Shown here: positions 27,025 through 37,105 of the stretch, piece by piece
Numbering within the stretch: position 1 is the stretch's first letter
Layout of the letters: the number at the start of each line of letters is the position of its first letter
Assembly (NCBI GenBank): GCA_946494345.1
Contig: CAMMBX010000003.1
Span: 1 to 42,716, forward strand
Direction: 5' to 3'
Length of the DNA stretch: 42,716 nucleotides
Origin: an uncultured Mycoplasmatota bacterium
GTDB taxonomy: Bacteria; Bacillota_I; Bacilli_A; RF39; UBA660
Translations under genes and position numbers: made by a program
The notes under the pieces: model-generated
What the model was told of the DNA's origin: nothing
The model's input: the letters and a program-made list of their open reading frames with translations, nothing else
Databases searched by the model: none

Positions 27025-27612
27025 ATGAAAGTTGAGAATTTAAAAATTTATACTAAAGCTTTAATTATAGTAGATATGATTAATGGCTTTGTTAAGGAAG
27101 GAGTATTACATGATGAAGAAATTTCAAGAGTTATACCTAGACAAATAGAACTTATAAAAGAATATCATGATACTAATGGATTAGTAGTATTTATTCAAGA
27201 TACTCATACAATAGACTCTACAGAACATAAGAGATTTCCTGATGTTCATTGTATTAAAGGTAGTGGTGAAGAAGAGGTAGTTTCTTTATTAAAACCTTTT
27301 ACATTTTTGGATAATACTATTTGTATTCCTAAAAACTCTACAAGTTTTATGGAAGCAGAGAAGTTTAGAAAAGTCGTAGAAGATGCCACTAATATAAGGG
27401 AGTTTGATATAGTAGGTTGTTGTACTGATATATGTGTTTGTAATGGTTCTATTGGTCTTGCAAACTATCTTGATGAACATAATAGAGAGGCATTAATAAA
27501 AGTTCATCTTGATGCTATTGCGACATTTAATGAAAAAAATAGAAAAGAATATGTAGATTCAGCTTGCTTACTTATGGAACAACAAGGAATTCAGTTAGTT
27601 AAAAAAAATTAG
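27025..27612 (+). CDS. pncA: Nicotinamidase/isochorismatase family protein
   Basis: Asp-Lys-Cys triad in LIIVDMINGF, HCIKGSGEEE and GCCTDICV; operon with pncB and nadE. Confidence 0.85.
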   Translation: MKVENLKIYTKALIIVDMINGFVKEGVLHDEEISRVIPRQIELIKEYHDTNGLVVFIQDTHTIDSTEHKRFPDVHCIKGSGEEEVVSLLKPFTFLDNTICIPKNSTSFMEAEKFRKVVEDATNIREFDIVGCCTDICVCNGSIGLANYLDEHNREALIKVHLDAIATFNEKNRKEYVDSACLLMEQQGIQLVKKN

Positions 27613-27655
27613 ATTTTGATATTAATATTTTTGATAAAAAGAAAGGAATGATATT

Positions 27656-29095
27656 ATGATTAATAAAACAATGATGACTGATTTTTATGAATTAACTATG
27701 GCAGAGACTTATTTTAATGAAGGGAAGATGGATGAGATTGTTTATTTTGATGTTTTCTTCCGTAAGAATCCTTTTGATGGAGGATATACTATAAGTGGTG
27801 GATTAGAAGAGACTATTAACTATATTAAAAACTTTAAATATGATGAAGAGTTTATAAATTATTTGCAAGGATTAGGAAACTTTAGTGAGGAGTTTTTAAA
27901 ATATCTTTCTACACTTAGGTTTAAAGGTGATATTTATGCTGTACCTGATGGAACTTTTGTCTTTCCAAATGAACCTGTAATGACAGTTAGAACTGATATA
28001 ATTACGGCCCAACTTATTGAAACAGCATTACTTGCCAACTTTAATCATGCAGCACTTGTTACTACTAAGTCTAAAAGAATTACGAAAGAAGCTTCTGTCC
28101 CTGTTATGGAGTTTGGCTTAAGAAGAGCAAGAGGGCTAGATTCTGGTGTGGAAGCTAGTAAATATGCATATATTGGAGGTTGTGTTGGAACTTCTAACAC
28201 ATATGCTGGATATAAATTTGATATTCCAGTAATGGGAACAATGGCTCATTCTTTGATTATGGAAAGTGATGATGAGTATGAGGCATTCTTAAGTTATGCT
28301 AAGAGTAATAAAGATAACTGTGTATTTCTTGTAGATACATATGATACTCTTAGAAGTGGTATTCCTAATGCTATTAGAGTTGCTAAAGATTATCTTGTTC
28401 CTAATGGTTATAAATTTAAAGGTATAAGAATAGATAGTGGTGATTTAGCTTATCTATCTAAAGAAGCAAGGAAGATGTTAGATAAAGAAGGATTTACTGA
28501 TACTACTATTTGTTTATCTAATGGTTTAGATGAATATACAATTAGAGACTTAGTTAGACAAGGTGCAGTTTTTGATAGTTTAGGAGTTGGTGATAATATT
28601 TCTGCTTCAAAAGAAAGAGTTGGAGGTGTCTATAAATTAGTAGCAGTAGAAGATGATAATAAAATAAGTCCTCGCATTAAAGTTAGTAATGATAGTGCTA
28701 AGACTATTAATCCTGGATATAAAAAAGTATATCGTTTCTATGATAAAAATACAGGCTATGCTTTAGGTGATGTTGTCTCTTTAGCGGATGAAGTAATAAA
28801 TAAAAATCATTATACCTTAGTTCATCCTGTTGATACTTGGAAAAGACAAGAGCTTACTAATTATAATATTAGATCTTTGCTTGTTCCAATATTTAAAGAT
28901 GGTAAATTAGTTTATAATGATAAAACTTTGTTAGAAAAAAAGAATTATTGTGATGATGAGTTTAAGACATTTTATCCTGAAGTTACAAGAATTGATAATC
29001 CTCATGAATATTATGTTGATTTATCAGATAAACTAAGAATGTTAAAAAATAAAATGATTGAAGAACATAAAAATAAGGTATTGATAAAAAAATGA
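27656..29095 (+). CDS. pncB: Nicotinate phosphoribosyltransferase
   Basis: Full-length NAPRTase-like sequence (MMTDFYELTMAETYF..., GIRIDSGDLAYLSKEARKMLD). Confidence 0.93.
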   Translation: MINKTMMTDFYELTMAETYFNEGKMDEIVYFDVFFRKNPFDGGYTISGGLEETINYIKNFKYDEEFINYLQGLGNFSEEFLKYLSTLRFKGDIYAVPDGTFVFPNEPVMTVRTDIITAQLIETALLANFNHAALVTTKSKRITKEASVPVMEFGLRRARGLDSGVEASKYAYIGGCVGTSNTYAGYKFDIPVMGTMAHSLIMESDDEYEAFLSYAKSNKDNCVFLVDTYDTLRSGIPNAIRVAKDYLVPNGYKFKGIRIDSGDLAYLSKEARKMLDKEGFTDTTICLSNGLDEYTIRDLVRQGAVFDSLGVGDNISASKERVGGVYKLVAVEDDNKISPRIKVSNDSAKTINPGYKKVYRFYDKNTGYALGDVVSLADEVINKNHYTLVHPVDTWKRQELTNYNIRSLLVPIFKDGKLVYNDKTLLEKKNYCDDEFKTFYPEVTRIDNPHEYYVDLSDKLRMLKNKMIEEHKNKVLIKK

Positions 29096-29248
29096 GAAAA
29101 GAGAAATTAAAAGAATTAAATAATAGTTAAAGAACATAATTTAGATGAAAATGAATTTGTAAAATACTTTCTTTGTAGTTATGAGGAAGCTTTAGAACTG
29201 ATTAATATGGCTTATATTAAAGATATTCAATCTAAATATGCTTTATAA
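29092..29248 (+). pseudogene. Frameshifted small ORF between pncB and nadE
   Basis: ATGA overlap with pncB. MRKEKLKELNNS* resumes in another frame as VKEHNLDENEFVKYFLCSYEEALELINMAYIKDIQSKYAL*. Confidence 0.5.
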
Positions 29249-29278
29249 TTATCTAGAAATATATTAAGAGGTGATTAA

Positions 29279-31192
29279 ATGAAAGAATATGGATTTGTTA
29301 GAGTAGGGGCAATTGTTAATAAATTAGTACTTGCTAGTCCTATTTCTAATGCTAAAGAGATTGTTAAAATGATTAAGGAGGCTTATAGTAAAGATATATC
29401 TATTGTTGCAACACCTGAACTTGCTCTTACGGGATATACTTGTGGGGATTTGTTTTTACAAGATCAGTTACTTAATACGTCTTTAGAAGCTTTAAAAATT
29501 ATTCTTGATGAGACTAAGGATTTAGATATTATTTCTATTATAGGTATGCCTATAAGATGTAATAATCAATTGATAAACAGTGCAGTTGTAATAGAAAAAG
29601 GTGATATTCTTGGTGTAGTTCCTAAAAGTTATATACCAAACTATTCTGAATTCTATGAAAAGAGATGGTTTACTTCTAGTTTTGATTTAAGAAGTGATGA
29701 AGTTAAACTATTAGGTAAAAACGTACCTATTTCTACAAAGCTTCTATTTAGAGATAAAGAAATGAATGAGATTACTTTTGCAATTGAAATTTGTGAAGAC
29801 TTATGGGCTGTGAATGCTCCTAGTAATAATCACTGTTTAAATGGAGCCTCTATTATCTTTAATTTATCTAGTAGTAATGAAATAGTAGGTAAACACAGTT
29901 ATCGTAAAACTTTAGTCTCTTCTTCCTCTTCTAAAACAATATCAGGTTATGTCTATGTAAGTAGTGGAATAATGGAATCTAGTTCAGATTTATTATTTGG
30001 AGGAGCTTCTTTAATTTATGAAAATGGAAAGTTGTTGAAAGAAAATAAACGTTTTCTAATAGAGAGTAATTTGATTTATGCTGATATCGATGTCTTTAAT
30101 CTAATTAATGAAAGATGTCGTAATAGTAGTTTTACTAGTAGTGTTTATAGTGGTGATTATAAAGTTATTGAAGTAGAAGTTAGTGATAAAATAAAGAAAT
30201 TAGATAGAGCTTATAAGATGTATCCTTTTGTTCCTAATACTTTACAAGATGAAAGATTTAATGAGATCTTAGAAATACAAAGTAGTGCTCTTGCAAGAAG
30301 AGTTATGCAATTAAATTATACAAAATGTGTTATTGGAATGTCAGGAGGACTTGATTCTACTCTTGCTTTTCTAGTTATAGTTAGAGCTTTTAGAAAGTTA
30401 GATCTCGATACTAAAAACATTATTGGAGTTACAATGCCTGGATTTGGTACTACGGATAGGACTTATAATAATGCCATTAACTTAGTAAAAGAATATGGAG
30501 CGACTTTAAAAGAAGTTAGTATAAAAGAAGCCTCTTTATTACATATGAGGGATATTGGCTTAGATGAAAATGATAGAAGTGTTACTTATGAAAATATTCA
30601 AGCAAGAGAGAGAACGCAAATACTTATGGATATTGCTAATATGGTAGGGGGTATTGTTATTGGTACGGGTGATCTATCAGAACTTGCTTTAGGATGGTGT
30701 ACTTATAATGGAGATCATATGAGTATGTATGCAGTTAATTCATCTATTCCTAAGACTTTAGTAAGACATTTAGTAGAATATGTTAAAAATAATAGTGAGG
30801 AAAAGAGAAAAAAAATTTTAACTGATATTTTAGATACTCCTATATCACCTGAATTGTTACCACCTGATGAAGCAGGGAATATCTTACAAAAAACAGAGTC
30901 TAGTATAGGTCCATATGTTTTACATGATTTCTTTTTATATCATTTATTAAGACATGGAACATCTTTTAAAAAAATATATTTACTTGCTAAATTAACATTT
31001 AAAGATAATTTTACTAATGACGAGATTAAAAAATGGTTAAAAGTATTTATTAAACGTTTTTACACACAACAGTTTAAAAGAAATGCTATGCCTGATGGGG
31101 TTAAGGTTGGTAGTGTGTCTTTATCTCCAAGAGGAGATTTAAGAATGCCAAGTGATGCTAGTTATGAGGAGATTCTTGAAGAATTAGATTAG
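29279..31192 (+). CDS. nadE: Glutamine-dependent NAD+ synthetase (nitrilase + synthetase domains)
   Basis: N-terminal nitrilase-like domain and C-terminal 'VIGMSGGLDSTLAF' P-loop. Confidence 0.95.
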   Translation: MKEYGFVRVGAIVNKLVLASPISNAKEIVKMIKEAYSKDISIVATPELALTGYTCGDLFLQDQLLNTSLEALKIILDETKDLDIISIIGMPIRCNNQLINSAVVIEKGDILGVVPKSYIPNYSEFYEKRWFTSSFDLRSDEVKLLGKNVPISTKLLFRDKEMNEITFAIEICEDLWAVNAPSNNHCLNGASIIFNLSSSNEIVGKHSYRKTLVSSSSSKTISGYVYVSSGIMESSSDLLFGGASLIYENGKLLKENKRFLIESNLIYADIDVFNLINERCRNSSFTSSVYSGDYKVIEVEVSDKIKKLDRAYKMYPFVPNTLQDERFNEILEIQSSALARRVMQLNYTKCVIGMSGGLDSTLAFLVIVRAFRKLDLDTKNIIGVTMPGFGTTDRTYNNAINLVKEYGATLKEVSIKEASLLHMRDIGLDENDRSVTYENIQARERTQILMDIANMVGGIVIGTGDLSELALGWCTYNGDHMSMYAVNSSIPKTLVRHLVEYVKNNSEEKRKKILTDILDTPISPELLPPDEAGNILQKTESSIGPYVLHDFFLYHLLRHGTSFKKIYLLAKLTFKDNFTNDEIKKWLKVFIKRFYTQQFKRNAMPDGVKVGSVSLSPRGDLRMPSDASYEEILEELD

Positions 31193-31218
31193 TATATTGT
31201 TAAGAAGAAGGAGATAGT

Positions 31219-32256
31219 ATGAAAGAAGTAAAAAATAAATTTGGTGAAGGAATTCTTTATCAAGAAAGAGATTTAAAAGGAAATATTTATGCGACAAGTG
31301 CTGCTTGTATGTCAGTATGGAGTGATTTGTTATCTTTTGCAAATAAATATAAAGAAAGGTTTGTAACTGAACCAGTTAAAGCTGATACAATTGTTGTTCT
31401 TGGTTGTCAAGTAACTGATTTAGCAGTATTAAATGATTTAGAAGTAGCGAAAAAATTACATCAAAAAACAGGTAAAGATATTTTTATGGGTGGATGTCTT
31501 GCTCAGAGAATGGATATTCCTCTTCCTAGTTATATCAAAAGATTAGATGTAGTTAGAGAAATAGGAATTCCACTTAATGATAGAAGTTTGGTTAACTATG
31601 AAAAACCATTCTGGGTTCCTGATTTTGAAGATTCTGAAGATAATTTGAAAGATGGTAATTTATTTAGAAATTATTATCCTCTAAAAATTGGTGCAGGTTG
31701 TCATGGTAAATGTAAATACTGTACTATTCGCCATACCAGAGGTGATAATTATGCATTAGTTGCAGAGAGTCAAATAGATGAGTTTTTAAATCATGAACAT
31801 GTGGTATTAACTTCTGATAGTCCAACTGTATTACAGGTAAAATCTTGGTGTAAGATTGCTAAAAAATGTAATAAAGAAATATCAATTAGAAATATTGAAC
31901 CACAAAACTTAATTCAGTGTAGGGAAGAATTATTAGATTTAGCATATAATGGCTTATTAGATATTGTTCACTGTCCTGTTCAAAGTTTTGATGAAGAGTT
32001 ATTGAGAGTTATGAATAGAAATGTAGAAGCGACTAAGCAAGCGGTTTTATTGCTTCATGAATTAAAAGATAATGGGGTAATAACAGCGACTAATATTATT
32101 ATTGATTATACAGTAGATGGAAAGTTATATAAGAATCATGATAAAGAAAAGTTAGCAGAAAACTTTAATTATTATTCATGGAATCCATATTTTGATGGAA
32201 ATTTTGATATGGAAAGAGCGAAAACTAGATTTAAAAAGTATATTGTTAAACGGTGA
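31219..32256 (+). CDS. MiaB-like radical SAM protein lacking an evident TRAM domain
   Basis: CHGKCKYC cluster motif; UPF0004-like N-terminus (VVLGCQVTDLA, MGGCLAQR); shorter than methylthiotransferases. Confidence 0.8.
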   Translation: MKEVKNKFGEGILYQERDLKGNIYATSAACMSVWSDLLSFANKYKERFVTEPVKADTIVVLGCQVTDLAVLNDLEVAKKLHQKTGKDIFMGGCLAQRMDIPLPSYIKRLDVVREIGIPLNDRSLVNYEKPFWVPDFEDSEDNLKDGNLFRNYYPLKIGAGCHGKCKYCTIRHTRGDNYALVAESQIDEFLNHEHVVLTSDSPTVLQVKSWCKIAKKCNKEISIRNIEPQNLIQCREELLDLAYNGLLDIVHCPVQSFDEELLRVMNRNVEATKQAVLLLHELKDNGVITATNIIIDYTVDGKLYKNHDKEKLAENFNYYSWNPYFDGNFDMERAKTRFKKYIVKR

Positions 32257-32262
32257 TGTATT

Positions 32263-32853
32263 ATGAAAATAGGTATTTTTGGAGGTAGTTTTAATCCTCC
32301 TCATAAAATGCATAAACAAATAGCTTTAGATCTTATTAAAAATAATTATGTGGATAAAGTTATATTTGTTCCTACGGGTAGTAAATATAAATATAAAAAT
32401 AATCTTTTAAGTGATAAAGTAAGATTAGAAATGTTAAAGTTAATGTGTTGTGATAATGCTACTTTAGAAGTTAGTGATTATGAATTAAAAGACCATGTTG
32501 TTTATACTTATGAGACTTTAAATTATTTTAAGAAAAAATATAATAATGACGAAATTTATTTTATTTGTGGTACTGATAATTTAAGTTATATAGATGAGTG
32601 GAAAAATGGTTTAGATATTTTATCTAATAATAAATTATTAATTATTAAAAGAAGTACTGATAATATAGATCAGTTATTAGTAAAGTTTAAAGATTATAAA
32701 GATAATATTATTGTTACTAATATTTTAGAAAATGAGATATCTTCTACTAAAATAAGAAAGGAAATAAAGAGCGGAAATATTTCTAATGTTAAAAATTATG
32801 TTGAAAAAGAAGTCTTTAATTATATAGTAGATAATAAATTATATCTTAAATAG
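32263..32853 (+). CDS. nadD: Nicotinate-nucleotide adenylyltransferase
   Basis: GIFGGSFNPPHKMH and ISSTKIR motifs. Confidence 0.93.
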   Translation: MKIGIFGGSFNPPHKMHKQIALDLIKNNYVDKVIFVPTGSKYKYKNNLLSDKVRLEMLKLMCCDNATLEVSDYELKDHVVYTYETLNYFKKKYNNDEIYFICGTDNLSYIDEWKNGLDILSNNKLLIIKRSTDNIDQLLVKFKDYKDNIIVTNILENEISSTKIRKEIKSGNISNVKNYVEKEVFNYIVDNKLYLK

Positions 32854-32904
32854 TTACTTTAGATAAAATTTGTTATAATATTATTATGATTGGAGGCGGT
32901 ATTT

Positions 32905-33759
32905 ATGTTAGGAGCGATTATTGGAGATTTAGCAGGTTCTAGTTATGAAGTAGAAGAGGTTTCTTACTTTCGGAAGTATCATAAACCTAGGCCATATGAT
33001 GAGAGAATAAAAATAATGGATAAGACTGTGCCTTTATTTCTTGATAATTCTTCTTTTACTGATGATACTTGTTGGACTTGTGCTATTTATGATGCTATTA
33101 TTAATGGCAATTTTGAGTATGAGAAATATTTAAGAGAATATGGTATGAGAGAGTTAAATAAAGGGCAAGATATATATGGTAGAAGTAGATTTGGTAAGGG
33201 ATCTGTAGAATGGCTTAAGGGTAATTATCAAGGTGAAAGTTATGGCAATGGAGCGGCTATGAGAATTAGTCCAATTGGTTTTTGTTTTGATTCATCCTCA
33301 CAAATAAAAGAAGAAAGTTATAAGGCTACAATACCATCTCATAATAATATTGAAGCGCTAAAAAGTGCAGAAGCAGTAGCTATTTCTATTTATTTACTTA
33401 GATTTGGTATTGAAAGATGTGAATTAAAAGATTATATTGAAAATAATTATTATAAACTTGACTTTGATTTGGAAGAGTTAAGGCATAATTATACCTTTAC
33501 TAGTAGATCTAAAGATTCAGTACCACAAGCATTCTTTATTTTCTTTTCTTCTAATGACTTTGAAGATGCGATTAGAAAGGCTATTTCTATAGGAGGAGAC
33601 ACTGATACTATTGCAAGTATTACAGGAGCATTAGCAGAAGCTTATTATGGTGTACCTTTGGAATTAAAAGAAAAACTTGCAACTTTACTTGATGAAGATA
33701 CTTATAATTTATTAAAGAAAAGATACTTTGCCAAAAAAGAATATATATTGAAAGGGTGA
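32905..33759 (+). CDS. ADP-ribosylglycohydrolase (DraG) family protein
   Basis: MLGAIIGDLAGS, SFTDDT, GNGAAMRISPIG, GGDTDTIASITGA. RBS TGGAGGCGG before ATG 32905. Confidence 0.9.
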   Translation: MLGAIIGDLAGSSYEVEEVSYFRKYHKPRPYDERIKIMDKTVPLFLDNSSFTDDTCWTCAIYDAIINGNFEYEKYLREYGMRELNKGQDIYGRSRFGKGSVEWLKGNYQGESYGNGAAMRISPIGFCFDSSSQIKEESYKATIPSHNNIEALKSAEAVAISIYLLRFGIERCELKDYIENNYYKLDFDLEELRHNYTFTSRSKDSVPQAFFIFFSSNDFEDAIRKAISIGGDTDTIASITGALAEAYYGVPLELKEKLATLLDEDTYNLLKKRYFAKKEYILKG

Positions 33760-33763
33760 TTTT

Positions 33764-34237
33764 ATGAATTTTAAAGAAATTATTCATATCTTACAATTAG
33801 GACAAAAAACAATTGCAACAATGGAGTCTTGTACTGGTGGTGGTGTAGTTAATGCTATTACTAATTGTGAGGGTGCTAGTGAGATATTAAAATTTAGTGC
33901 AGTAACTTATTCTAATGAATATAAAGTTAAGATGGGTGTTCCTAAAGAAGTTATTGATAAATATACTGTCTATAGTATGGAAACAGCAATAGAAATGAGT
34001 AAAACAATTTGTAATTTTGCAGATAGTAATTATGGTATTGGTATTACTGGTAAATTAAATAAAAGTGATCCTAATAATCCAACTGGTGATGATAATACTG
34101 TTTATATTTGTATTTATGATAGAGATAATAATAAATTTTATAAAGAGAAGATGACTGTTAATAAAGAAAGTAGAGAATTAAATAAAGAACATATTATAGA
34201 TAAGATTATTAAAATGTTACTTGATATAATAAAGTAA
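33764..34237 (+). CDS. pncC: CinA C-terminal-like nicotinamide-nucleotide amidohydrolase
   Basis: 'TIATMESCTGGGVVNAITNCEGASEILKFSAVTYSNEYKVKMGVP' and 'GIGITGKL'. Confidence 0.85.
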   Translation: MNFKEIIHILQLGQKTIATMESCTGGGVVNAITNCEGASEILKFSAVTYSNEYKVKMGVPKEVIDKYTVYSMETAIEMSKTICNFADSNYGIGITGKLNKSDPNNPTGDDNTVYICIYDRDNNKFYKEKMTVNKESRELNKEHIIDKIIKMLLDIIK

Positions 34238-34287
34238 CATTTTAATAAATAATGTGTTATAATCATTTTATGAAAAAGAGGTGTAGT

Positions 34288-35121
34288 ATGGAAAAAGTTT
34301 ATAAGAGTGAAGAAGAGTTTTTAAAACATTATAATGCTAAAGACTTTGATCAGTTATCAATGACTGCTGATATTCTTTTAATAAGTGTATCTAGTGAAGA
34401 AGTTAATAACTATCGTAAAAATAGTAAGAAGATGATGAGTATTCTTTTAGTTAAAAGAAGTGATTATCCTTTTAAAGGTAAATGGTGCCTACCAGGAGGT
34501 TTTTTAAATCCTAAAACTGAAACTTTGGAGAGTTGTGCTAAAAGAGTGTTGAAAAAAGAAACTAATCTTTCTAATATTTATTTAGAACAGTTATATACTT
34601 ATGATGCAATTGATAGAGATCCAAGAACAAGAGTAATATCAACCTCTTATATTGCTTTAGTTGATAAGAATAGATTAACAGAAATGATTAATCCTAATGC
34701 TTGTTGGTTTGATGTTATCTTAATAGAAGAAAAGAATAATATTGTTGATATTACTTTAACTAATGGAGATGAGACTATTAACTTATCAATACAAAAGATA
34801 TTAAGAGAAAAGACTACTGATAGATATAGTTTTAAAGCAAGAAAAAATGTGTTAGCCTTTGATCATGATTTAGTGGTATTAGCAGGTATTGAACGGTTAA
34901 AAAATAAAGTTAATTATACTGATATCGTCTTTAATATGATGCCTGAATACTTTACATTAGGAGAATTACAGCAAGTTTATGAAGTAATACTTAATAAGAA
35001 ATTATTAGATCCTGCTTTTAGAAGAATTATTAAAGATAAAGTAGTTAAGACTAATAAAATGAAAACAGGAGAAGGACATAGACCATCAGTATTATTTAAG
35101 TATAGGAATAAAAATGATTAA
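34288..35121 (+). CDS. nrtR: NrtR-like regulator: degenerate NUDIX domain + C-terminal winged helix
   Basis: NUDIX-like core with altered box (GGFLNPKTETLESCAKRVLKKETNLS); C-terminal 'FTLGELQQVYEVILNKKLLDPAFRRII' typical of NrtR-type wHTH. ATG 34288 after AAGAGGTG. Confidence 0.8.
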   Translation: MEKVYKSEEEFLKHYNAKDFDQLSMTADILLISVSSEEVNNYRKNSKKMMSILLVKRSDYPFKGKWCLPGGFLNPKTETLESCAKRVLKKETNLSNIYLEQLYTYDAIDRDPRTRVISTSYIALVDKNRLTEMINPNACWFDVILIEEKNNIVDITLTNGDETINLSIQKILREKTTDRYSFKARKNVLAFDHDLVVLAGIERLKNKVNYTDIVFNMMPEYFTLGELQQVYEVILNKKLLDPAFRRIIKDKVVKTNKMKTGEGHRPSVLFKYRNKND

Positions 35122-35914
35122 GATAAATAGAATAAAGTTATTTGTTAATGATAATTTAAAATCAAAGAAAATTGCCGATATTGTTAAATCTAAATTAAAA
35201 GATAATGGCTTTAAAATAGTTACTAAAAACTATGACTTGGGAATAGCGATTGGAGGAGATGGATCATTTCTTCGGATGGTTAAAGATAGTTCTTTTGATA
35301 GTAAATGTTATTATATTGGTATTAATACAGGTACTCTTGGCTTTGCGATGGGATTGAGTTTTGATGAGATTGATACTTTTATTAAAAAACTTACTTTAGA
35401 AGAGTTAAAGTGTGAAAAAATAGGAATAGGGGAAATAGAAGTAGAAACTAAAGAAGAAACTTTTAACCACTTTACTTTAAATGAGATTGTTTTAAGAGAA
35501 CAAGAACTTAATACAGCAAAGTTTAAAGTATTAATAAATGATGAAGTATTAGAAAATTATGTAGGTGATGGGTTGTTAATTTCAACTTCTTTTGGTTCAA
35601 CGGCTTATAATCTTAGTTTTGGTGGTTCTATTGTTTATAATACCTTCCATACTTTACAACTTACTCCAATTGCACCACTTAATTCTAAAAGTTATAGAAG
35701 TTTACTTAATTCCTTGATTGTTCCTTCTGATAAGATAATATCTATAAGACCAGAAGTTGTTAGTAAAAATGTTCTAATTACTATAGACGGTGATAATTAT
35801 AAGTATAATGATGTAATAAGAGTAGATACTTATATAAGAGATAAAGAAATAAATGTTCTTAGAATGAATGATTATGATATGATTAAAAAAATTAATGAAA
35901 AATTCTTAAAATAA
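35114..35914 (+). CDS. nadK: NAD kinase
   Basis: 'GIAIGGDGSFLRMVK', 'GINTGTLGFA', 'NEIVLRE', 'GDGLLISTSFGSTAYNLSFGG'. Confidence 0.93.
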   Translation: MIKINRIKLFVNDNLKSKKIADIVKSKLKDNGFKIVTKNYDLGIAIGGDGSFLRMVKDSSFDSKCYYIGINTGTLGFAMGLSFDEIDTFIKKLTLEELKCEKIGIGEIEVETKEETFNHFTLNEIVLREQELNTAKFKVLINDEVLENYVGDGLLISTSFGSTAYNLSFGGSIVYNTFHTLQLTPIAPLNSKSYRSLLNSLIVPSDKIISIRPEVVSKNVLITIDGDNYKYNDVIRVDTYIRDKEINVLRMNDYDMIKKINEKFLK

Positions 35915-35919
35915 TTATA

Positions 35920-36600
35920 TTAGAGATATTTATGTACCTTAATAATATAATTATTTTTTTTAGTTTTTTTAGTTTTACCAATATATTTGTATTTACCATA
36001 TTTTCTAATACTAAAAACATCTTCTTCTTTTAAAAGATAAGAAGGGTTAGTAATAATGTTATAATTTAAGATGACTTCTTTATTTTTAAATTTTTCTTTT
36101 ACTTTACTTCTTGATAGGTTAGTAATATTTGCAACGATAGTATCTATTCTTTCACTTTTAACGATAAATTCTAGTTCTTTAAACTTTCTTTTATAGTCTT
36201 TTAAAGTGTTTATATCCATTTCTTCCAGTTTAATATAACTATTTTTAATTTTTGTAAAATTTGTTAGAAAATAATTTTTCATAGATGATAGTAAATAAAA
36301 ATAATAATTGTTATTATCTATGATAATGTCTCCAAAGACACTTTTGTTTATATCTAGAGAAAAGATACTTCCTAAAATGTCTTGGTGTTTAAAATTATCT
36401 TTAGTGATAATTTTAAATAATACTACTTCAGGTATTTTATTTTTATAAAGAATCATTTTTTCACATTCAGGGAATGGTTTAAATATATTATATTCATTCT
36501 TTTTAAAATATTTAGTTACTTCTATTACTTCATTTGGATCAAGAAAAAATGTATAATTATCATTTCTTAGTTTATCTATATTTTTCTTTATACTGTACAT
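35920..36600 (-). CDS. YlmH-like S4-domain RNA-binding protein
   Basis: 'ERIDTIVANITNLSRSKVKEKFKNKEVILNYNIITNPSYLLKEEDVFSIRKYGKYKY' is an S4 domain; YlmH-like length and N-terminus. Confidence 0.8.
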   Translation of the reverse strand: MYSIKKNIDKLRNDNYTFFLDPNEVIEVTKYFKKNEYNIFKPFPECEKMILYKNKIPEVVLFKIITKDNFKHQDILGSIFSLDINKSVFGDIIIDNNNYYFYLLSSMKNYFLTNFTKIKNSYIKLEEMDINTLKDYKRKFKELEFIVKSERIDTIVANITNLSRSKVKEKFKNKEVILNYNIITNPSYLLKEEDVFSIRKYGKYKYIGKTKKTKKNNYIIKVHKYL

Positions 36601-36604
36601 AATC

Positions 36605-37105
36605 TTATCCTTTTCTTTTTACAAATACTTTTTCTTTATTTATATAATCTATAAGTTCTTTACCATTATTTATTTCATCTATAGGAAAAATAGAATTATC
36701 ATTTAGTATTTTAGCACATTCTACTTTTTGATATTCTTCTATGACACAGTTTAATCTATCAATAGCATCTATTTGGGTTTTTGATACTCTTTTAGGAATT
36801 GTAATAAAGGCATAATCTACATGTTCACTACTAGGTGTAACATTAACAAATGTTGCAATGCCTATTTTGGCAAGAGCCCAGGAAATTTCAAAAATATCTC
36901 CTTTTATTAAACTTTTATCTAGTTTTTTTAATAGCCCTTGTTCTTTTAAAAATGGTTTTATTAATTTAGGATGTTCAAACTTAATAGTTGGATAAGGAAA
37001 GATAATTGTATCTTTACCATTAATAGGTTCTTTATAAAATAAAATTATTCTTATTTCATTAAAGTTATTTATAATCCCTTTATATATTTCAATTGCATTT
37101 GACAT
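36605..37105 (-). CDS. Hypothetical protein
   Basis: 166-aa ORF in operon with the S4 gene; family not recognised. Confidence 0.6.
   Translation of the reverse strand: MSNAIEIYKGIINNFNEIRIILFYKEPINGKDTIIFPYPTIKFEHPKLIKPFLKEQGLLKKLDKSLIKGDIFEISWALAKIGIATFVNVTPSSEHVDYAFITIPKRVSKTQIDAIDRLNCVIEEYQKVECAKILNDNSIFPIDEINNGKELIDYINKEKVFVKRKG

Noticed and set aside
27289-27480. Antisense 63-aa ORF
   Set aside because: Inside pncA-like gene; no independent support.
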